Below are positions 29,770-40,575 of a DNA stretch of 64,000 nt, one piece after another. Each line of letters starts with the position of its first letter. Position 1 is the first letter of the stretch. Where the stretch lies: assembly GCA_012959695.1 (NCBI GenBank), contig DUCS01000031.1:1-64000 (forward strand), in the 5' to 3' direction. The notes below the pieces were generated by a model that searched no databases, had not been told where the DNA came from, and saw only the letters and a program-made list of their open reading frames with translations. The DNA comes from Cycloclasticus sp. (lineage in GTDB: Bacteria; Pseudomonadota; Gammaproteobacteria; Methylococcales; Cycloclasticaceae). Both the position numbers and the translations under genes were made by a program.

Positions 29770-30168
29770 TTAGCTTTGTTCCCACGGTAGATTATGGAAG
29801 CGCCAGCCGCCAAGTGTGCCGCGGTGATTGTCAGTGTCTTTATCGCCTTCGAAACCCTCATCCATATTGTATAAGTTGGTGTAGCCGGATTCCTCCAATA
29901 ACTTAGCTGCCGCCATTGATCGCGCACCGCTGCGACACATTAAGACAAGAGGTGTTGATTTAGAGGCGGCGTGCTTTTCTATTTGAGCGACAAAATCAGC
30001 GACAACATCCCATGCCGGAGGGTTTTTTATGGTCACAAGAATGGAGCTAATAGGGTGGCCAAGAAATGAATGTTCAATGCTCGTGCGAGTGTCAATTAGT
30101 AACGCTTGGGAATCGTTTTCGAGAATCCCATATGCTTGGATGGGAGATATGCTTTTGATATTAGACAT
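29770..30168 (-). CDS. Rhodanese-like domain protein
   Basis: LLIDTRTSIEHSFLGHP...PLVLMCRSGARSMAAAKLLEESGYTNLYNMDEGFEG; active-site Cys loop CRSGARS. Confidence 0.92.
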   Translation of the reverse strand: MSNIKSISPIQAYGILENDSQALLIDTRTSIEHSFLGHPISSILVTIKNPPAWDVVADFVAQIEKHAASKSTPLVLMCRSGARSMAAAKLLEESGYTNLYNMDEGFEGDKDTDNHRGTLGGWRFHNLPWEQS

Positions 30169-30236
30169 AATGAGGCTTCAAATTAAAGTTAGCCCATCAT
30201 TATACAATGAATACTGAATCGAGTGATGTTTTCAGT

Positions 30237-30809
30237 CTAAAGCTTTTGTGCAATAAGAATGGCTTCGTTTCTGGTGCCTTTGTTAAGGTTCCCAATGCAA
30301 GCTTCTTCGTGATAAATCACCGCTGATAGAGAAGGAAATAAAGATAAAAGCTCGCCGCGTTTAAGTAAAAACACGGGGTTTTTAGGCCCTATACCATGTG
30401 CCTTTTCAAGCGTAAACGTTTGGTAAAAAATCAAGCCGCCAATTTTTAATGTATCAATGAGTTGGGGGATGATTTGGCGATCTAAAAAACGTGAAACGAC
30501 AATAACGTCGTAGTGGTTTGTGGGAAATGATGCATGACTGATATCAACAACAGACGCTTGGATACCTGTAACGTCGGCGCAATTATTGTTAATGTGTTCA
30601 ATGGCGACGGTTGAAATATCCCATGCATCTACCTTTAAACCGTGCATTGTTAGAAAGAAGCTATTGCCTCCAAGGCCACAGGCAAGGTCTAAGGCTAGCC
30701 CTTGGGTTGGTAATAAGTGGGTATATGCCGATAACATGGTTGCTGGCTGAGGTGTGGTGCCACCGCGTTTATGGTAAATGGCATCCCATTTTAGTTGAAT
30801 ATCGGACAT
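30237..30809 (-). CDS. Class I SAM-dependent methyltransferase
   Basis: ALDLACGLGGNSFFLTMHGLKVDAWDIS motif I; TehB-like architecture. Confidence 0.88.
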   Translation of the reverse strand: MSDIQLKWDAIYHKRGGTTPQPATMLSAYTHLLPTQGLALDLACGLGGNSFFLTMHGLKVDAWDISTVAIEHINNNCADVTGIQASVVDISHASFPTNHYDVIVVSRFLDRQIIPQLIDTLKIGGLIFYQTFTLEKAHGIGPKNPVFLLKRGELLSLFPSLSAVIYHEEACIGNLNKGTRNEAILIAQKL

Positions 30810-32261
30810 TTAATCGCGCCAAAAAACGGGGCTAAAGAGGACCAATAAAGTAAATATTTCTAAACGTCCGAGCAACATGGCAAAGCAAGCGATCCATTTG
30901 CTGGCGTCCGGTATGCTTGTGTAATTGCTGCTGATATCACCTAAGCCGGGGCCTAAATTATTCAGTGTGGCGGACACAGCAGAGAAAGCGGTGACTTGGT
31001 CTAACCCTGTCACCATCATTAGAATCATCAAAACGCCAAAAGATAAAATATAGGCTGAGAAAAAACTCCACACGGCGTTAATAATTGGGCGAGAGACGAT
31101 GTGATGATCTAGCTTCACAGGCATATCTGCATGCGGGTGAATAAGGTGCGTAATTTCTTTGCCGAGCTGTTTCAGCATAATAAGTATTCGTACCACCTTA
31201 ATGCCGCCGGCTGTTGAGCCGCCACAGCCACCGTAAAAACTCATAAAAACAAGCAACACGGGAATAAATAATGGCCAGCTTGCGTGATCGGTTGAGGTGA
31301 AGCCGGAAGTGGTTGCGAAAGAAACGACTTGAAAGATGGTTTGTTCTATTGCGTTTGAATCGCTCATGACTATACCTAAGGCGTAAAGTGTTGAGCAGAT
31401 GATGACGATGTGAATAAGCAAGATAGATGCGTAGGCCTTTAGTTCGCTATTTTGCGCATACAGTTTGAAATTGAATGAATTGGCAACTTTAAAGTGCAGG
31501 GCAAAATTAATACCGGCAATAAACATGAAGGCAATACAGATATAGTTGAGTACAGAGCTGTTAAAAAAGGCAAAACTCGCATCGTGGGTTGAGAATCCGC
31601 CGATTGAAACTGTGCTGAAGCTATGCGTTATTGCGTCAAAGAGGGTCATGCCGCCGAGCCAATAGGCTGATGCGCAGGCAATGGTTAAGCCGGCATAAAT
31701 CGTCCATAGCGCTTTTGCAGTCTCGGTAATGCGTGGGGTTAATTTGGCGTCTTTAACGGGTCCGGGGGTTTCGGCTTTATACAACTGCATACCGCCAATA
31801 CCCAGCATCGGTAAGATGGCAACGGCGAGTACAATAATGCCCATGCCACCTAACCATTGAAGTTGTTGGCGGTAGAAAAGGATCGATTTTGGTAAGTCGT
31901 CTAAGCCAGTAATAACGGTAGCACCAGTCGTTGTTAGCCCGGAGATGGATTCGAAAATCGCATCAGTCAATGACAGCGATGGCATGGTGGAAACGTAAAA
32001 AGGGATGGCCCCGGATAGACCTAGACTGAGCCAAAATACCGTAGCAATCATAAACCCATCGCGTGTTCTTAAATCTTCTTTAGCATGCCTGGCGGAAAAC
32101 CAAAGCATGAAGCCGATTAAAAAAATGGCCAAAAAGCCGATGATAAAAGGTTGGTGGTTTTGTTCGTTATATATAAATGAAACGAGTATTGGCGGCAGCA
32201 TGGTGATGCTAAATAGGCCGAGTAGTAGGCCGGATATGCGCCTAATGACGTTGAAGTGCAT
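30810..32261 (-). CDS. trkH: Trk potassium uptake system membrane protein TrkH
   Basis: SISGLTTTGATVITGLDDLPKSILFYRQQLQWLGGMGIIVLAVAILPMLGIGGMQLYKAETPGP. Confidence 0.95.
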   Translation of the reverse strand: MHFNVIRRISGLLLGLFSITMLPPILVSFIYNEQNHQPFIIGFLAIFLIGFMLWFSARHAKEDLRTRDGFMIATVFWLSLGLSGAIPFYVSTMPSLSLTDAIFESISGLTTTGATVITGLDDLPKSILFYRQQLQWLGGMGIIVLAVAILPMLGIGGMQLYKAETPGPVKDAKLTPRITETAKALWTIYAGLTIACASAYWLGGMTLFDAITHSFSTVSIGGFSTHDASFAFFNSSVLNYICIAFMFIAGINFALHFKVANSFNFKLYAQNSELKAYASILLIHIVIICSTLYALGIVMSDSNAIEQTIFQVVSFATTSGFTSTDHASWPLFIPVLLVFMSFYGGCGGSTAGGIKVVRILIMLKQLGKEITHLIHPHADMPVKLDHHIVSRPIINAVWSFFSAYILSFGVLMILMMVTGLDQVTAFSAVSATLNNLGPGLGDISSNYTSIPDASKWIACFAMLLGRLEIFTLLVLFSPVFWRD

Positions 32262-32263
32262 AT

Positions 32264-33655
32264 CTAGCCGATGATTTTGCTAAGTAATGATTTTGTCGGG
32301 CGAAAAAGCGCTTCTACCTGGCTGATAACAGACTTATCAGCGATAAAGAGAATCAAGTGGTCGCCACCTTCAAGCGTTATGTTGCTTTTTGTGGGTAAGG
32401 ATTTCCCTTGTCGCACAAGACCAATAATGGTGACGCCTTTTGGTAACTTGACCTCGCCAATAGCCTTCCCTTCAATGTCAGATTTAGTGCCATTGTCCAG
32501 TACAGTGGCTTCGAAGGCTTCGGCTTTTCCACGCAATAAGGAATGTACGCTTGAGATGTCGCCTTCCCTCACGTGGGTAAGGATTTTACCGATGGTTGTG
32601 TGCTGTGGGTAAATGACGTTGTCAATTGAACCGTTATCAACCATGCCCATGTAGGCGTTTCTATCGACTAAACTCATAACAACTCGAGCGCCAAGGTTTT
32701 TTGCCAACATGGCACGCAGAATATTGGTTTCATCATCGTTGGTGACGGAACAAAAAACATCGGTTCTATCAATGTTTTCGTCGAGTAAGAACGCTTCATC
32801 TGCGGCATCGCCACATAACACGATGCTTTGGTCTAATTGCTCTGAAAGTTGGTAAGCTTGAGAGTTATTTGTGGTGATGATTTTAACTTGCATGGTACTT
32901 TCTAGTGCTTTTGCAAGGCCCAACCCTACTCTGCCACTGCCGGCAATAATTAGGCGTTTATATGGCTTGTCCTGATTAAACAGTATATTTAATACTTTTT
33001 GAATGACCTCGGATGCGGCGATAAAAAAGACGCGGTCGTCCTCTTCAATTATCGTTCCGTTGTTTGGAACGATAATTTCATTGTTTCTGTAGATGATGGC
33101 AATACGAGCATAAACCCCCTGCAAAAGGCTACTTAAATCAGCTATTGATTTGCCAATCATTGGGTGATGGCGAGCGAATTTTGTTTCGACTAAATTAAGC
33201 GCGTCTTCAGCGAAGGATAAGACTTGTTGGGCACCCGGGTGTAAAACCAAGTTCTTAATGAAATCTACAATTTCATTTTCCGGGTTAATGATGGCATCAA
33301 TGGGAATTGCGTCGGCGGTAAACAGGGTGTCTTGAACATCTAAAAAAGCTTGCGCTCGTACACGAGCTATTTTCTTTGGAACATTAAACAGATAGTGAGC
33401 GATTTGGCAGGCCATCATATTGGTTTCATCGCTGTCGGTTACAGCGATGATAATATCGGCCTTTTTAATGCCGGCGCTTTCTAGTACATCCGGATGAGAT
33501 ACGTTGCCACAAATCGCCGATACATCTAGGCGTTCGCAAGCGGCATCGATAACGCTTTGATTTTTATCAATGAGCGTAATGTCGATATTTTCGCTGGCTA
33601 AATTGCTAGCAACGGTCAGGCCGACACGGCCAGCGCCTAAAATAATAATTCTCAT
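32264..33655 (-). CDS. trkA: Trk system potassium transporter TrkA
   Basis: Two RCK domains (MRIIILGAGRVGLTVASNL; LIIAGSGRVGLGLAKAL) with TrkA-C regions. Confidence 0.96.
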   Translation of the reverse strand: MRIIILGAGRVGLTVASNLASENIDITLIDKNQSVIDAACERLDVSAICGNVSHPDVLESAGIKKADIIIAVTDSDETNMMACQIAHYLFNVPKKIARVRAQAFLDVQDTLFTADAIPIDAIINPENEIVDFIKNLVLHPGAQQVLSFAEDALNLVETKFARHHPMIGKSIADLSSLLQGVYARIAIIYRNNEIIVPNNGTIIEEDDRVFFIAASEVIQKVLNILFNQDKPYKRLIIAGSGRVGLGLAKALESTMQVKIITTNNSQAYQLSEQLDQSIVLCGDAADEAFLLDENIDRTDVFCSVTNDDETNILRAMLAKNLGARVVMSLVDRNAYMGMVDNGSIDNVIYPQHTTIGKILTHVREGDISSVHSLLRGKAEAFEATVLDNGTKSDIEGKAIGEVKLPKGVTIIGLVRQGKSLPTKSNITLEGGDHLILFIADKSVISQVEALFRPTKSLLSKIIG

Positions 33656-33676
33656 CGGATAAAGCGCTTTTCTACT

Positions 33677-35044
33677 TTAACGCTTGCCTCTAAACTCAAC
33701 ACCCAAGGCGTGCAGCTTACGATATAAGTGGGTTCGTTCAACACCGGCAGTTTTAGCCAATTTTGTAACACTGCCACTGTGTTGGTCAAGGTGATAATCC
33801 AAGTAGGCTTTTTCAAATTGTGCTCTAGCATCTTTAAGAGGTAGGTCATAAAAAACAGGTATATCATTTGATGAAATGACGGATCTCGCGGAATCACCAA
33901 GTGTTGTTTTCACTTCGCTTAAGCCAATCTCGTCTCCAATGCCTAATATTAAGAGGCGTTGAACCACATTCCTTAGTTCACGTATATTCCCTAACCACGT
34001 ATAATCGCTCAAAAATTGTTGCGCTGCAATGGTAAATTTACGTTTCGGCAAATTTTCTCGTTTTATATAGTGTTGTAAATAAAAATCTAGCAGCAACGGA
34101 ATATCTTGCTTTCTTTCTCTCAGAGCAGGCAAATGTAGGCATGCAACGTTAAGCAAGTAGTATAAATCTTGCCTGAATTGACCGTTTTGAATGGCCTCTT
34201 CAAGGTCTTGGCGTGTAGAGGCGATAATTCTAACGTCAGCTTTTACTTCATCGTGGCCGCCAACGCGTTGAAAGGACTTCGATTCAAGCGCACTTAATAG
34301 GCGAAGCTGCACGTCGCTGTCCATGTCGCCGATTTCGTCGATAAACAAGGTGCCGTGGTTTGCTTTTTCCAACAAGCCGTAGTGAATGGTGTCGCCATCT
34401 TCACGGCCAAAGAATTCCTCCAGTGCATTATGCGACGTAATAATGCCGCTGTTGAGCTCAATAAAAGGGCCTTGTTTTCTGGCGCTATTTTCGTGGATAT
34501 ACCGCGCGACAGTTTCCTTGCCGCTGCCCGGTTCGCCGGTTAGTAACGCACGCGTGTCGTGCTGACTGAGGCGCTGGGCTTGCTCCAATAATTGTGAAAT
34601 CTGCGGGCTGTTACCGAGCGGTTCTTGAATGCTGCTCGAGAATTGTTTGAGCTCAATATTTTCTTGCTTGAGTTTTGCGGCTTCAAGTGCGCGCTCAATG
34701 GTTAATAGTAACTTGGCGATAGATAACGGTTTTTCTAAAAAGTCATAAGCCCCTAAACGGGTCGCTTCAACCGCTGTTTCAACCGTCCCATGACCCGACA
34801 TCATAATAACGGGGCATGAAAGCTCGCCGCTACTTGACCATTCTTTTAGTAAGCTTACGCCATCGGTATCGGGCATCCATATGTCGAGTAAAATTAAGTC
34901 GTGACGACATTCGTGGCGCGCTTGTTGTGCGGCCGCGGCACTGTCTACTGTCGAGACTTGATATTCTTCGTCTTCTAGAATATCGCAAATTAAACTGCGA
35001 ATATCGGGTTCGTCATCGATAACTAAAATATGAGGTTTGTTCAT
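33677..35044 (-). CDS. NtrX-like response regulator (REC-AAA+-Fis HTH)
   Basis: ILVIDDEPDIRSLICDILEDEEY REC domain, Walker A GEPGSGKE, Walker B GTLFIDEIGDM, C-terminal Fis-type HTH; adjacent to NtrY-like kinase; no GAFTGA motif. Confidence 0.92.
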   Translation of the reverse strand: MNKPHILVIDDEPDIRSLICDILEDEEYQVSTVDSAAAAQQARHECRHDLILLDIWMPDTDGVSLLKEWSSSGELSCPVIMMSGHGTVETAVEATRLGAYDFLEKPLSIAKLLLTIERALEAAKLKQENIELKQFSSSIQEPLGNSPQISQLLEQAQRLSQHDTRALLTGEPGSGKETVARYIHENSARKQGPFIELNSGIITSHNALEEFFGREDGDTIHYGLLEKANHGTLFIDEIGDMDSDVQLRLLSALESKSFQRVGGHDEVKADVRIIASTRQDLEEAIQNGQFRQDLYYLLNVACLHLPALRERKQDIPLLLDFYLQHYIKRENLPKRKFTIAAQQFLSDYTWLGNIRELRNVVQRLLILGIGDEIGLSEVKTTLGDSARSVISSNDIPVFYDLPLKDARAQFEKAYLDYHLDQHSGSVTKLAKTAGVERTHLYRKLHALGVEFRGKR

Positions 35045-35073
35045 AAGGGTTTTCCGTAAAATACTGCGTTTGT

Positions 35074-37221
35074 TTACGTGCTGATTACAGGGAGTTGAAT
35101 GACGAAGTTTGCACCTTGAGGTTCAACTTTTTTAATACGGATGCTGCCGCCATGTTCTTCGATAATTTTCTTAACAATAGCAAGTCCAAGCCCAGTGCCT
35201 TTGTCTTTAGACGTCACGTAAGGATCAAAAATATGTTCAACCTCGGAATTATCTACCCCCGGACCATTATCAGCAATACAAATTTCAATTGATTGACTAT
35301 CTTGTTGATGACGAGCAGACACGGTTATTTGACCGTTGTCAGTATCAGAAATTGCCTCTTGAGCATTTTTTATAAGGTTGATGAGTACTTGTCGTAAGCG
35401 TACCGAGTCGGCAAAAATGCTTGGTAAGTTATCTTCGATAGTAACATTGAGCTGTTTAATTTGAGCTTGGTATAACGTGGCAATGTCGTCAATAAGTTGC
35501 CCGATGGGTAACACATGAGGTTTTGACTTTGGGGGTTTAGCGAAATTTGAAAAATCGTTTACCATGCTTTTCATTGCCGCGACCTGTTGCACAATGGTGT
35601 CTGTGGATTTTTTTAATACCTTGTCAGCATCGTCGTCTAAGAGCCCTTTTAGTTTTCTTTGTAATCTTTCGGCGGACAATTGTATGGGTGTCAGCGGGTT
35701 TTTAATTTCATGTGCAAGTCGTTGTGCGACTTCGCTCCAAGCCGCGTTTCGTTGTGATTGGATAATTGGAGTTACGTCATCAAATATTAAAACGTATCCA
35801 GATAAGGTTTGATCCGTTGCGTATAAAGACGTGCCTTTGAGTAATAATGTTTTCTTTTGATTGTCGGTGGAAAAAACAAATTCGTGCTGCCACTCATGGG
35901 CTTTCGTTGAAAAATGGTCAATGAGCAGGCTGGTGAAGTTTTGCAGTTCTGGGAATTTGCCAGCAATGTCTTCAAGCGAGAAACCAATGCAAGCGGTTAA
36001 AGGTTGCTCAAGAATTTGATTGGCGCCTTGATTGATGGTTTTAAGTCGCAATGACAAATCAAAACTTAAAACGCCGTTAGATAAGTGGCTCAATACAGTT
36101 TCTAGGTAAGCGTGTTGAGCCTCGGCGTCTTTTTGTGCGGTATGCGCTTCAACACGGGCACTTAAAATCCGCGAAGTCATTTCGTTAAACGAGTTGACTA
36201 AAAAGCCTAGCTCATCTTGCCGGCCTACTTTTAATTTTTTTTCATAATCGCCCGCGGCAACGGCTTTTGTGCCGGTAACGAGTTGGCGGATGGGAGCAAC
36301 TAATTCCCGAGCAAATACAAAAGCGGCCCAACTAGCGGCAAGCAAACTAAAGACCAGTACCAACGAGAGCGTTAATGTGAAGCTAAAGCGTAAAGAATTG
36401 CGCAAGTAGTTGAATTCTTGATAGGCGGTATAAGCGTCTTCGACAGAGCTGGCGAGCTCACTGATATCTTCCGGCACAGTATAAATTGCCTGCAAGTAGC
36501 GCTTAATGGCGGAATGTTTTATTTCAACCAGGGTTCTAACAATTAGGCCTTTGTGAGGGCCTGGCTCGAGGCCAATAAATTCGCCATTTTGTCTAAGCAG
36601 CGATAGCATCGAGCTATCGGGCGTGTTGGGTATTAATACGTTAGGGTCGATGTTGGTTGAAGCGATGATTTGCCCTTGTTTTGAAAAGGCAGTGAGCTCA
36701 ACCGCGCTGGCCTGCTGCAATAAGCCGACCAGTGACAGCGATAAGAATATATCGGACTGCCCTTCAAGCTGGCTGGCAATTTGCCGTGTTTCTTTTATTA
36801 ACGAAATGGTGCGATTATCGAGTGAACGCCGACTTAGCGTTAATGAGTTTTGCATGGCGTCGTCAATTTGTGCGTCAAACCAGCTGTCGATGCTTTGGTG
36901 CAGTAATTGATTGGAAAAATAAAACACAACGCCCGTTGGAATAACGGAGATGGCAAAAAATAATAAAACAATTCGTGCGGTGATTCGTGACCCCACGGCT
37001 TGTTTTTTAAACTGCTTCCAAAGCCAGCGAATATTTGCAATCAGCAAACCGAGTAAGAAAAGTGTGCCAACAATATTAACGACGATAAGAGATGAAAATA
37101 ATTCGTTAAATTGCGATGAAGATTGCGTCGCATGGCTCATCAAATAAAGACTGAAAAGCAGGCTAAGTAATACCCCGGCAGGGATGAGGTAGGTTCTTTT
37201 TTTTATGGATTGAGGGGCCAT
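35074..37221 (-). CDS. NtrY-like sensor histidine kinase
   Basis: N-terminal TM region, HAMP, PAS, H-box RLAHEIKNPLTPIQLSAERLQRK, HATPase GTGLGLAIVKKIIEEHGGSI. Confidence 0.94.
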   Translation of the reverse strand: MAPQSIKKRTYLIPAGVLLSLLFSLYLMSHATQSSSQFNELFSSLIVVNIVGTLFLLGLLIANIRWLWKQFKKQAVGSRITARIVLLFFAISVIPTGVVFYFSNQLLHQSIDSWFDAQIDDAMQNSLTLSRRSLDNRTISLIKETRQIASQLEGQSDIFLSLSLVGLLQQASAVELTAFSKQGQIIASTNIDPNVLIPNTPDSSMLSLLRQNGEFIGLEPGPHKGLIVRTLVEIKHSAIKRYLQAIYTVPEDISELASSVEDAYTAYQEFNYLRNSLRFSFTLTLSLVLVFSLLAASWAAFVFARELVAPIRQLVTGTKAVAAGDYEKKLKVGRQDELGFLVNSFNEMTSRILSARVEAHTAQKDAEAQHAYLETVLSHLSNGVLSFDLSLRLKTINQGANQILEQPLTACIGFSLEDIAGKFPELQNFTSLLIDHFSTKAHEWQHEFVFSTDNQKKTLLLKGTSLYATDQTLSGYVLIFDDVTPIIQSQRNAAWSEVAQRLAHEIKNPLTPIQLSAERLQRKLKGLLDDDADKVLKKSTDTIVQQVAAMKSMVNDFSNFAKPPKSKPHVLPIGQLIDDIATLYQAQIKQLNVTIEDNLPSIFADSVRLRQVLINLIKNAQEAISDTDNGQITVSARHQQDSQSIEICIADNGPGVDNSEVEHIFDPYVTSKDKGTGLGLAIVKKIIEEHGGSIRIKKVEPQGANFVIQLPVIST

Positions 37222-37796
37222 AAAAAGGAGTCGCTACGTAAATACCATCCTGGTGTTATATATGCCACGGGCCGCATGGGCAACGGCAAGGCTTCGATAT
37301 TGAGATAGGCCGTGATAGAACCTTGGGCGTTATAGCCATCAGGGACGGCAATGGCGTGAATAGGAATGTCTCTGAGGGTGCCTAGCGCATGCAGAGCGGC
37401 GGTTATGCTGGAAAAGTTATGCTGTGCATTGCTTGATAGATTAGAAATTTGGTAGGTTTCAGCGAGAGTGTGGTATTTGATTCGGTAACGCAGCGTGATG
37501 CTGTTGAGATGTTTATCCCATAGCCAGTTTCGGGTTTCTATTACGGATAAATCAATATTAAAGGTTAACGTGACACCATTTTGTAGCGCTTCGACTGCCT
37601 CGTCACTTAGATTGTAGTGGATATCGGCATTGAGGGAAAAAGTTTGTTCTTGAAGAGATAAGGTCGCACTGTTGACGGTTATGTTAGCTTCCTCGTCAGC
37701 AAAACAAGAGACAGAAAACAGCCAGATTATTAAGACGAGCAACAGCCGCCATCTAAGAAAGCTGAGATACGTTGTCGTTATACTTTTGTTAAGCAT
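37203..37796 (-). CDS. DUF4390 domain-containing protein
   Basis: Secreted protein between rsmB and ntrY; FSLNADIHYNLSDEAVEALQNGVTLTFNIDLSV...RNWLWD typical of the family. Confidence 0.87.
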   Translation of the reverse strand: MLNKSITTTYLSFLRWRLLLVLIIWLFSVSCFADEEANITVNSATLSLQEQTFSLNADIHYNLSDEAVEALQNGVTLTFNIDLSVIETRNWLWDKHLNSITLRYRIKYHTLAETYQISNLSSNAQHNFSSITAALHALGTLRDIPIHAIAVPDGYNAQGSITAYLNIEALPLPMRPVAYITPGWYLRSDSFLWPLNP

Positions 37797-39103
37797 GCGT
37801 AATAAAACCCATCCATGTTGTTCTCGCCCGGCAATATTTGCTGTCCGTATTCACAGGATTGCCCCCAATCAGCATCAATTGACATGATCTTTGCGTCAGT
37901 GTGTTGGCGCATAAAATCGGCTATTTGCTGACTATTCTCTGCCGATAATATAGAGCAGGTGGCGTATAAAAGCACACCCTTTTTCTCCAGCAATGGCCAT
38001 ATCGCATGAAGTAACTTGTTTTGTAATTCCACCAGTGCAGCAATATCAGACGATTTTCGCAACAATTTAATGTCGGGGTGGCGCCTAATAACGCCGGTAG
38101 CCGAACAAGGGGCATCCAATAAGATTCGTTGAAACTGTTTGCCGTCAAACCACTCGTCAGGTTCTAAGCCATCAACGGTTAATACCTCGGCATTTAATTT
38201 TAAGCGTTCTAGATTTTCTATAACGCGCAGGTTTCGTCGTTCGTCTATATCGATTGCAACCAGAGAAATACCATCGGGCGAGGACTCAAGAATATGCGCG
38301 GTTTTTCCACCGGGCGCTGCGCAGACATCCAGGATGCGCTGCCCGTCGTTGATGTCCAGGAGCGTTGCAGCCAGTTGGGCGGCATTATCTTGCACCGAAA
38401 CGGCGCCCTGCCAAAAGTTGGGCAATTTATCCACATTAACGGGACTATCTAGCGTCAGCCCGACGGTATTAAAAGGGTTAGCTGACGCGTTGATGCCGGT
38501 TTGTTTTAATTGCTTCATGTAAGCATCGCGCGAACCAACATGTTGGTTTGTGCGTAGCGACATGGGTGGGTATTGATTGTTGGCGTGAAGAATATCCGCG
38601 ACACGCTCAGCACCCCAATCTTTTTCTAATTGGTTGACTAGCCAGCTTGGATGAGAGAACTGTTGGTTTAATTGCGCATCAACAATTTTTTCCAGCGCGT
38701 CTCGCTCGCGTAAGAAGCGTCTAAGTACGCCATTGAGCACATTTTTTGCCCAACGTTTTTTACCTTTGCTGCACGTATTAACAGTTTCAGAAACGGCGGC
38801 GTGATCGGGCGTGCTTAAATAAATAATTTGATATAAACCCAGTAAGCCTAAAACAGTGATATCGGTGTCTTTCGCTTTGAATGGCTTTTTCAGCAATAAA
38901 TTAAGAATGGCATTGAGTCGGTCATGCCAGCGGATGGTGCCGTAGCACAGCTCACGGCAGAAAGCAGCATCCCTGGGGTCTAAACTATCACACAAGTTTA
39001 AGGCGTCAGTGAGTGATTTTCCTTGTTGGATGACAGAGCATATAACGGAAACAGCAGTTTGCCGTGCAGACGCTAAGGGCTGCGCAGGTTTTGTATTAGT
39101 CAT
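37778..39103 (-). CDS. rsmB: 16S rRNA (cytosine(967)-C(5))-methyltransferase RsmB
   Basis: NusB-like N-terminus plus MTase motifs (DVCAAPGGKTAHILE, LLDAPCSATGVIRRHPDIK); start taken at MTNTKPAQPL. Confidence 0.95.
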   Translation of the reverse strand: MTNTKPAQPLASARQTAVSVICSVIQQGKSLTDALNLCDSLDPRDAAFCRELCYGTIRWHDRLNAILNLLLKKPFKAKDTDITVLGLLGLYQIIYLSTPDHAAVSETVNTCSKGKKRWAKNVLNGVLRRFLRERDALEKIVDAQLNQQFSHPSWLVNQLEKDWGAERVADILHANNQYPPMSLRTNQHVGSRDAYMKQLKQTGINASANPFNTVGLTLDSPVNVDKLPNFWQGAVSVQDNAAQLAATLLDINDGQRILDVCAAPGGKTAHILESSPDGISLVAIDIDERRNLRVIENLERLKLNAEVLTVDGLEPDEWFDGKQFQRILLDAPCSATGVIRRHPDIKLLRKSSDIAALVELQNKLLHAIWPLLEKKGVLLYATCSILSAENSQQIADFMRQHTDAKIMSIDADWGQSCEYGQQILPGENNMDGFYYACLTKV

Positions 39104-40023
39104 CCGAGCAAGGCTCCATTTATTTGCTGACCGGCAAGGTAGTCGTTGGCGTTCATGCGTCGTTTGTTGGCGGGCTGAAGCTCGGTGACTTCGAGATAAA
39201 AGTCGTCGCAGGCGACAAAAAGTTTGCCATTGTCGGTCTTTATTTCTCCCGGCTTGCCGGCCGAGAGAATCGTGGTGATTTTTGCCTGCCAAATACGCAA
39301 AGGCTTTTCATTAATTAAGGTGTGGGCAACGGGCCATGGGTTGAAGCCTTGAATAGCGCGTTGAATATCAACGACGGGTTGTTTCCAATCGAGCAATGCC
39401 TCTTGCTTACTTAATTTATGTGCGTAACTCACGTCGGAGTTTGGTTGTGGTGTTGGGCTTGTTTGGCCCTTTTCAATTAGCGGCAGTAGCTTGATAAGTG
39501 CATCGGCGCCTAGTGTGGCAAGTTTATCGTGCATCGTGCTTGAGTTGTCGGCTAAGGTGATTGGGCAGTACACTTTAGCTAACATATCGCCGGTATCCAG
39601 CCCTTTGTCCATTTGCATAAGGGTAACGCCGGTTTCTTTATCACCAGATAAAATGGCGCGTTGTATGGGCGCCGCGCCCCGCCATTGGGGCAGTAGCGAG
39701 GCGTGAATATTAATGCAACCAAGGCGCGGCGTATTTAATACGGCTACGGGCAAAATAATGCCGTAGGCGACAACAATCATTAGGTCGGCTTGGTAGTCAG
39801 CCAGTGTATTAAGCGACTCTTCTGACTTGAAATTTAGCGGTTGCTCAACCGGTATCCCATGTTCTAAAGCACATTGTTTGATCGGGCTTAGTTGAATTTT
39901 TCGTCCACGTCCAGCAGGTCTGTCAGGCTGCGTGTAAACAGCGCAAACGGTGTGTTCGCTTTGAATTAATGCGTTTAAGGTTGGGGTGGAAAAGTCAGGC
40001 GTGCCTGCAAAAATAATCTTCAT
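39100..40023 (-). CDS. fmt: Methionyl-tRNA formyltransferase
   Basis: MKIIFAGTPDFSTPTLNALIQSEH; NIHASLLPQWRGAAPIQRAI. Confidence 0.97.
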   Translation of the reverse strand: MKIIFAGTPDFSTPTLNALIQSEHTVCAVYTQPDRPAGRGRKIQLSPIKQCALEHGIPVEQPLNFKSEESLNTLADYQADLMIVVAYGIILPVAVLNTPRLGCINIHASLLPQWRGAAPIQRAILSGDKETGVTLMQMDKGLDTGDMLAKVYCPITLADNSSTMHDKLATLGADALIKLLPLIEKGQTSPTPQPNSDVSYAHKLSKQEALLDWKQPVVDIQRAIQGFNPWPVAHTLINEKPLRIWQAKITTILSAGKPGEIKTDNGKLFVACDDFYLEVTELQPANKRRMNANDYLAGQQINGALLG

Positions 40024-40041
40024 TGGGGTTGTGTGCGTTGG

Positions 40042-40575
40042 TTAAAGGTTGGCCGTCGGTCGATTTTTTTGCCCTGTGAGTTCTTTTTCCGCACGTTCGA
40101 GCTTTTTTCGAATTCGGTTGCGCTTTAAAGGGGATAAATAATCAACAAACAACTTGCCATCCAAGTGATCAATTTCGTGTTGGATGCACACGGCCAATAA
40201 ATCGTTGGTCGTCAATTCAAACGATTCACCGTGTTTATCTAACGCTTTTACCGTAATGCTTTCGGCTCGCTCAACGTCTTCGTAAAAACCAGGCACAGAA
40301 AGGCAGCCCTCTTGCATTACCTCAATCCCCTCCTTGTGAGTAATAACGGGGTTGATAAAGCAAAGAGGCTCATTATTATCTTCTGATACGTCAATAACCA
40401 TTAAGCGCTTGTGATAATTAACCTGCGTTGCTGCTAAACCAATGCCTGGTGCTTCATACATCGTTTCAAACATATCAGCGACAAATGTGCGCAAGTTATC
40501 GTCAACGGTACTAATTTCAACTGCTTTTGTGCGTAATCGCTTGTCTGGAAATCGAAGGATATCTAATTTTGTCAT
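40042..40575 (-). CDS. def: Peptide deformylase
   Basis: [51 protein letters not shown]. Confidence 0.97.
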   Translation of the reverse strand: MTKLDILRFPDKRLRTKAVEISTVDDNLRTFVADMFETMYEAPGIGLAATQVNYHKRLMVIDVSEDNNEPLCFINPVITHKEGIEVMQEGCLSVPGFYEDVERAESITVKALDKHGESFELTTNDLLAVCIQHEIDHLDGKLFVDYLSPLKRNRIRKKLERAEKELTGQKNRPTANL

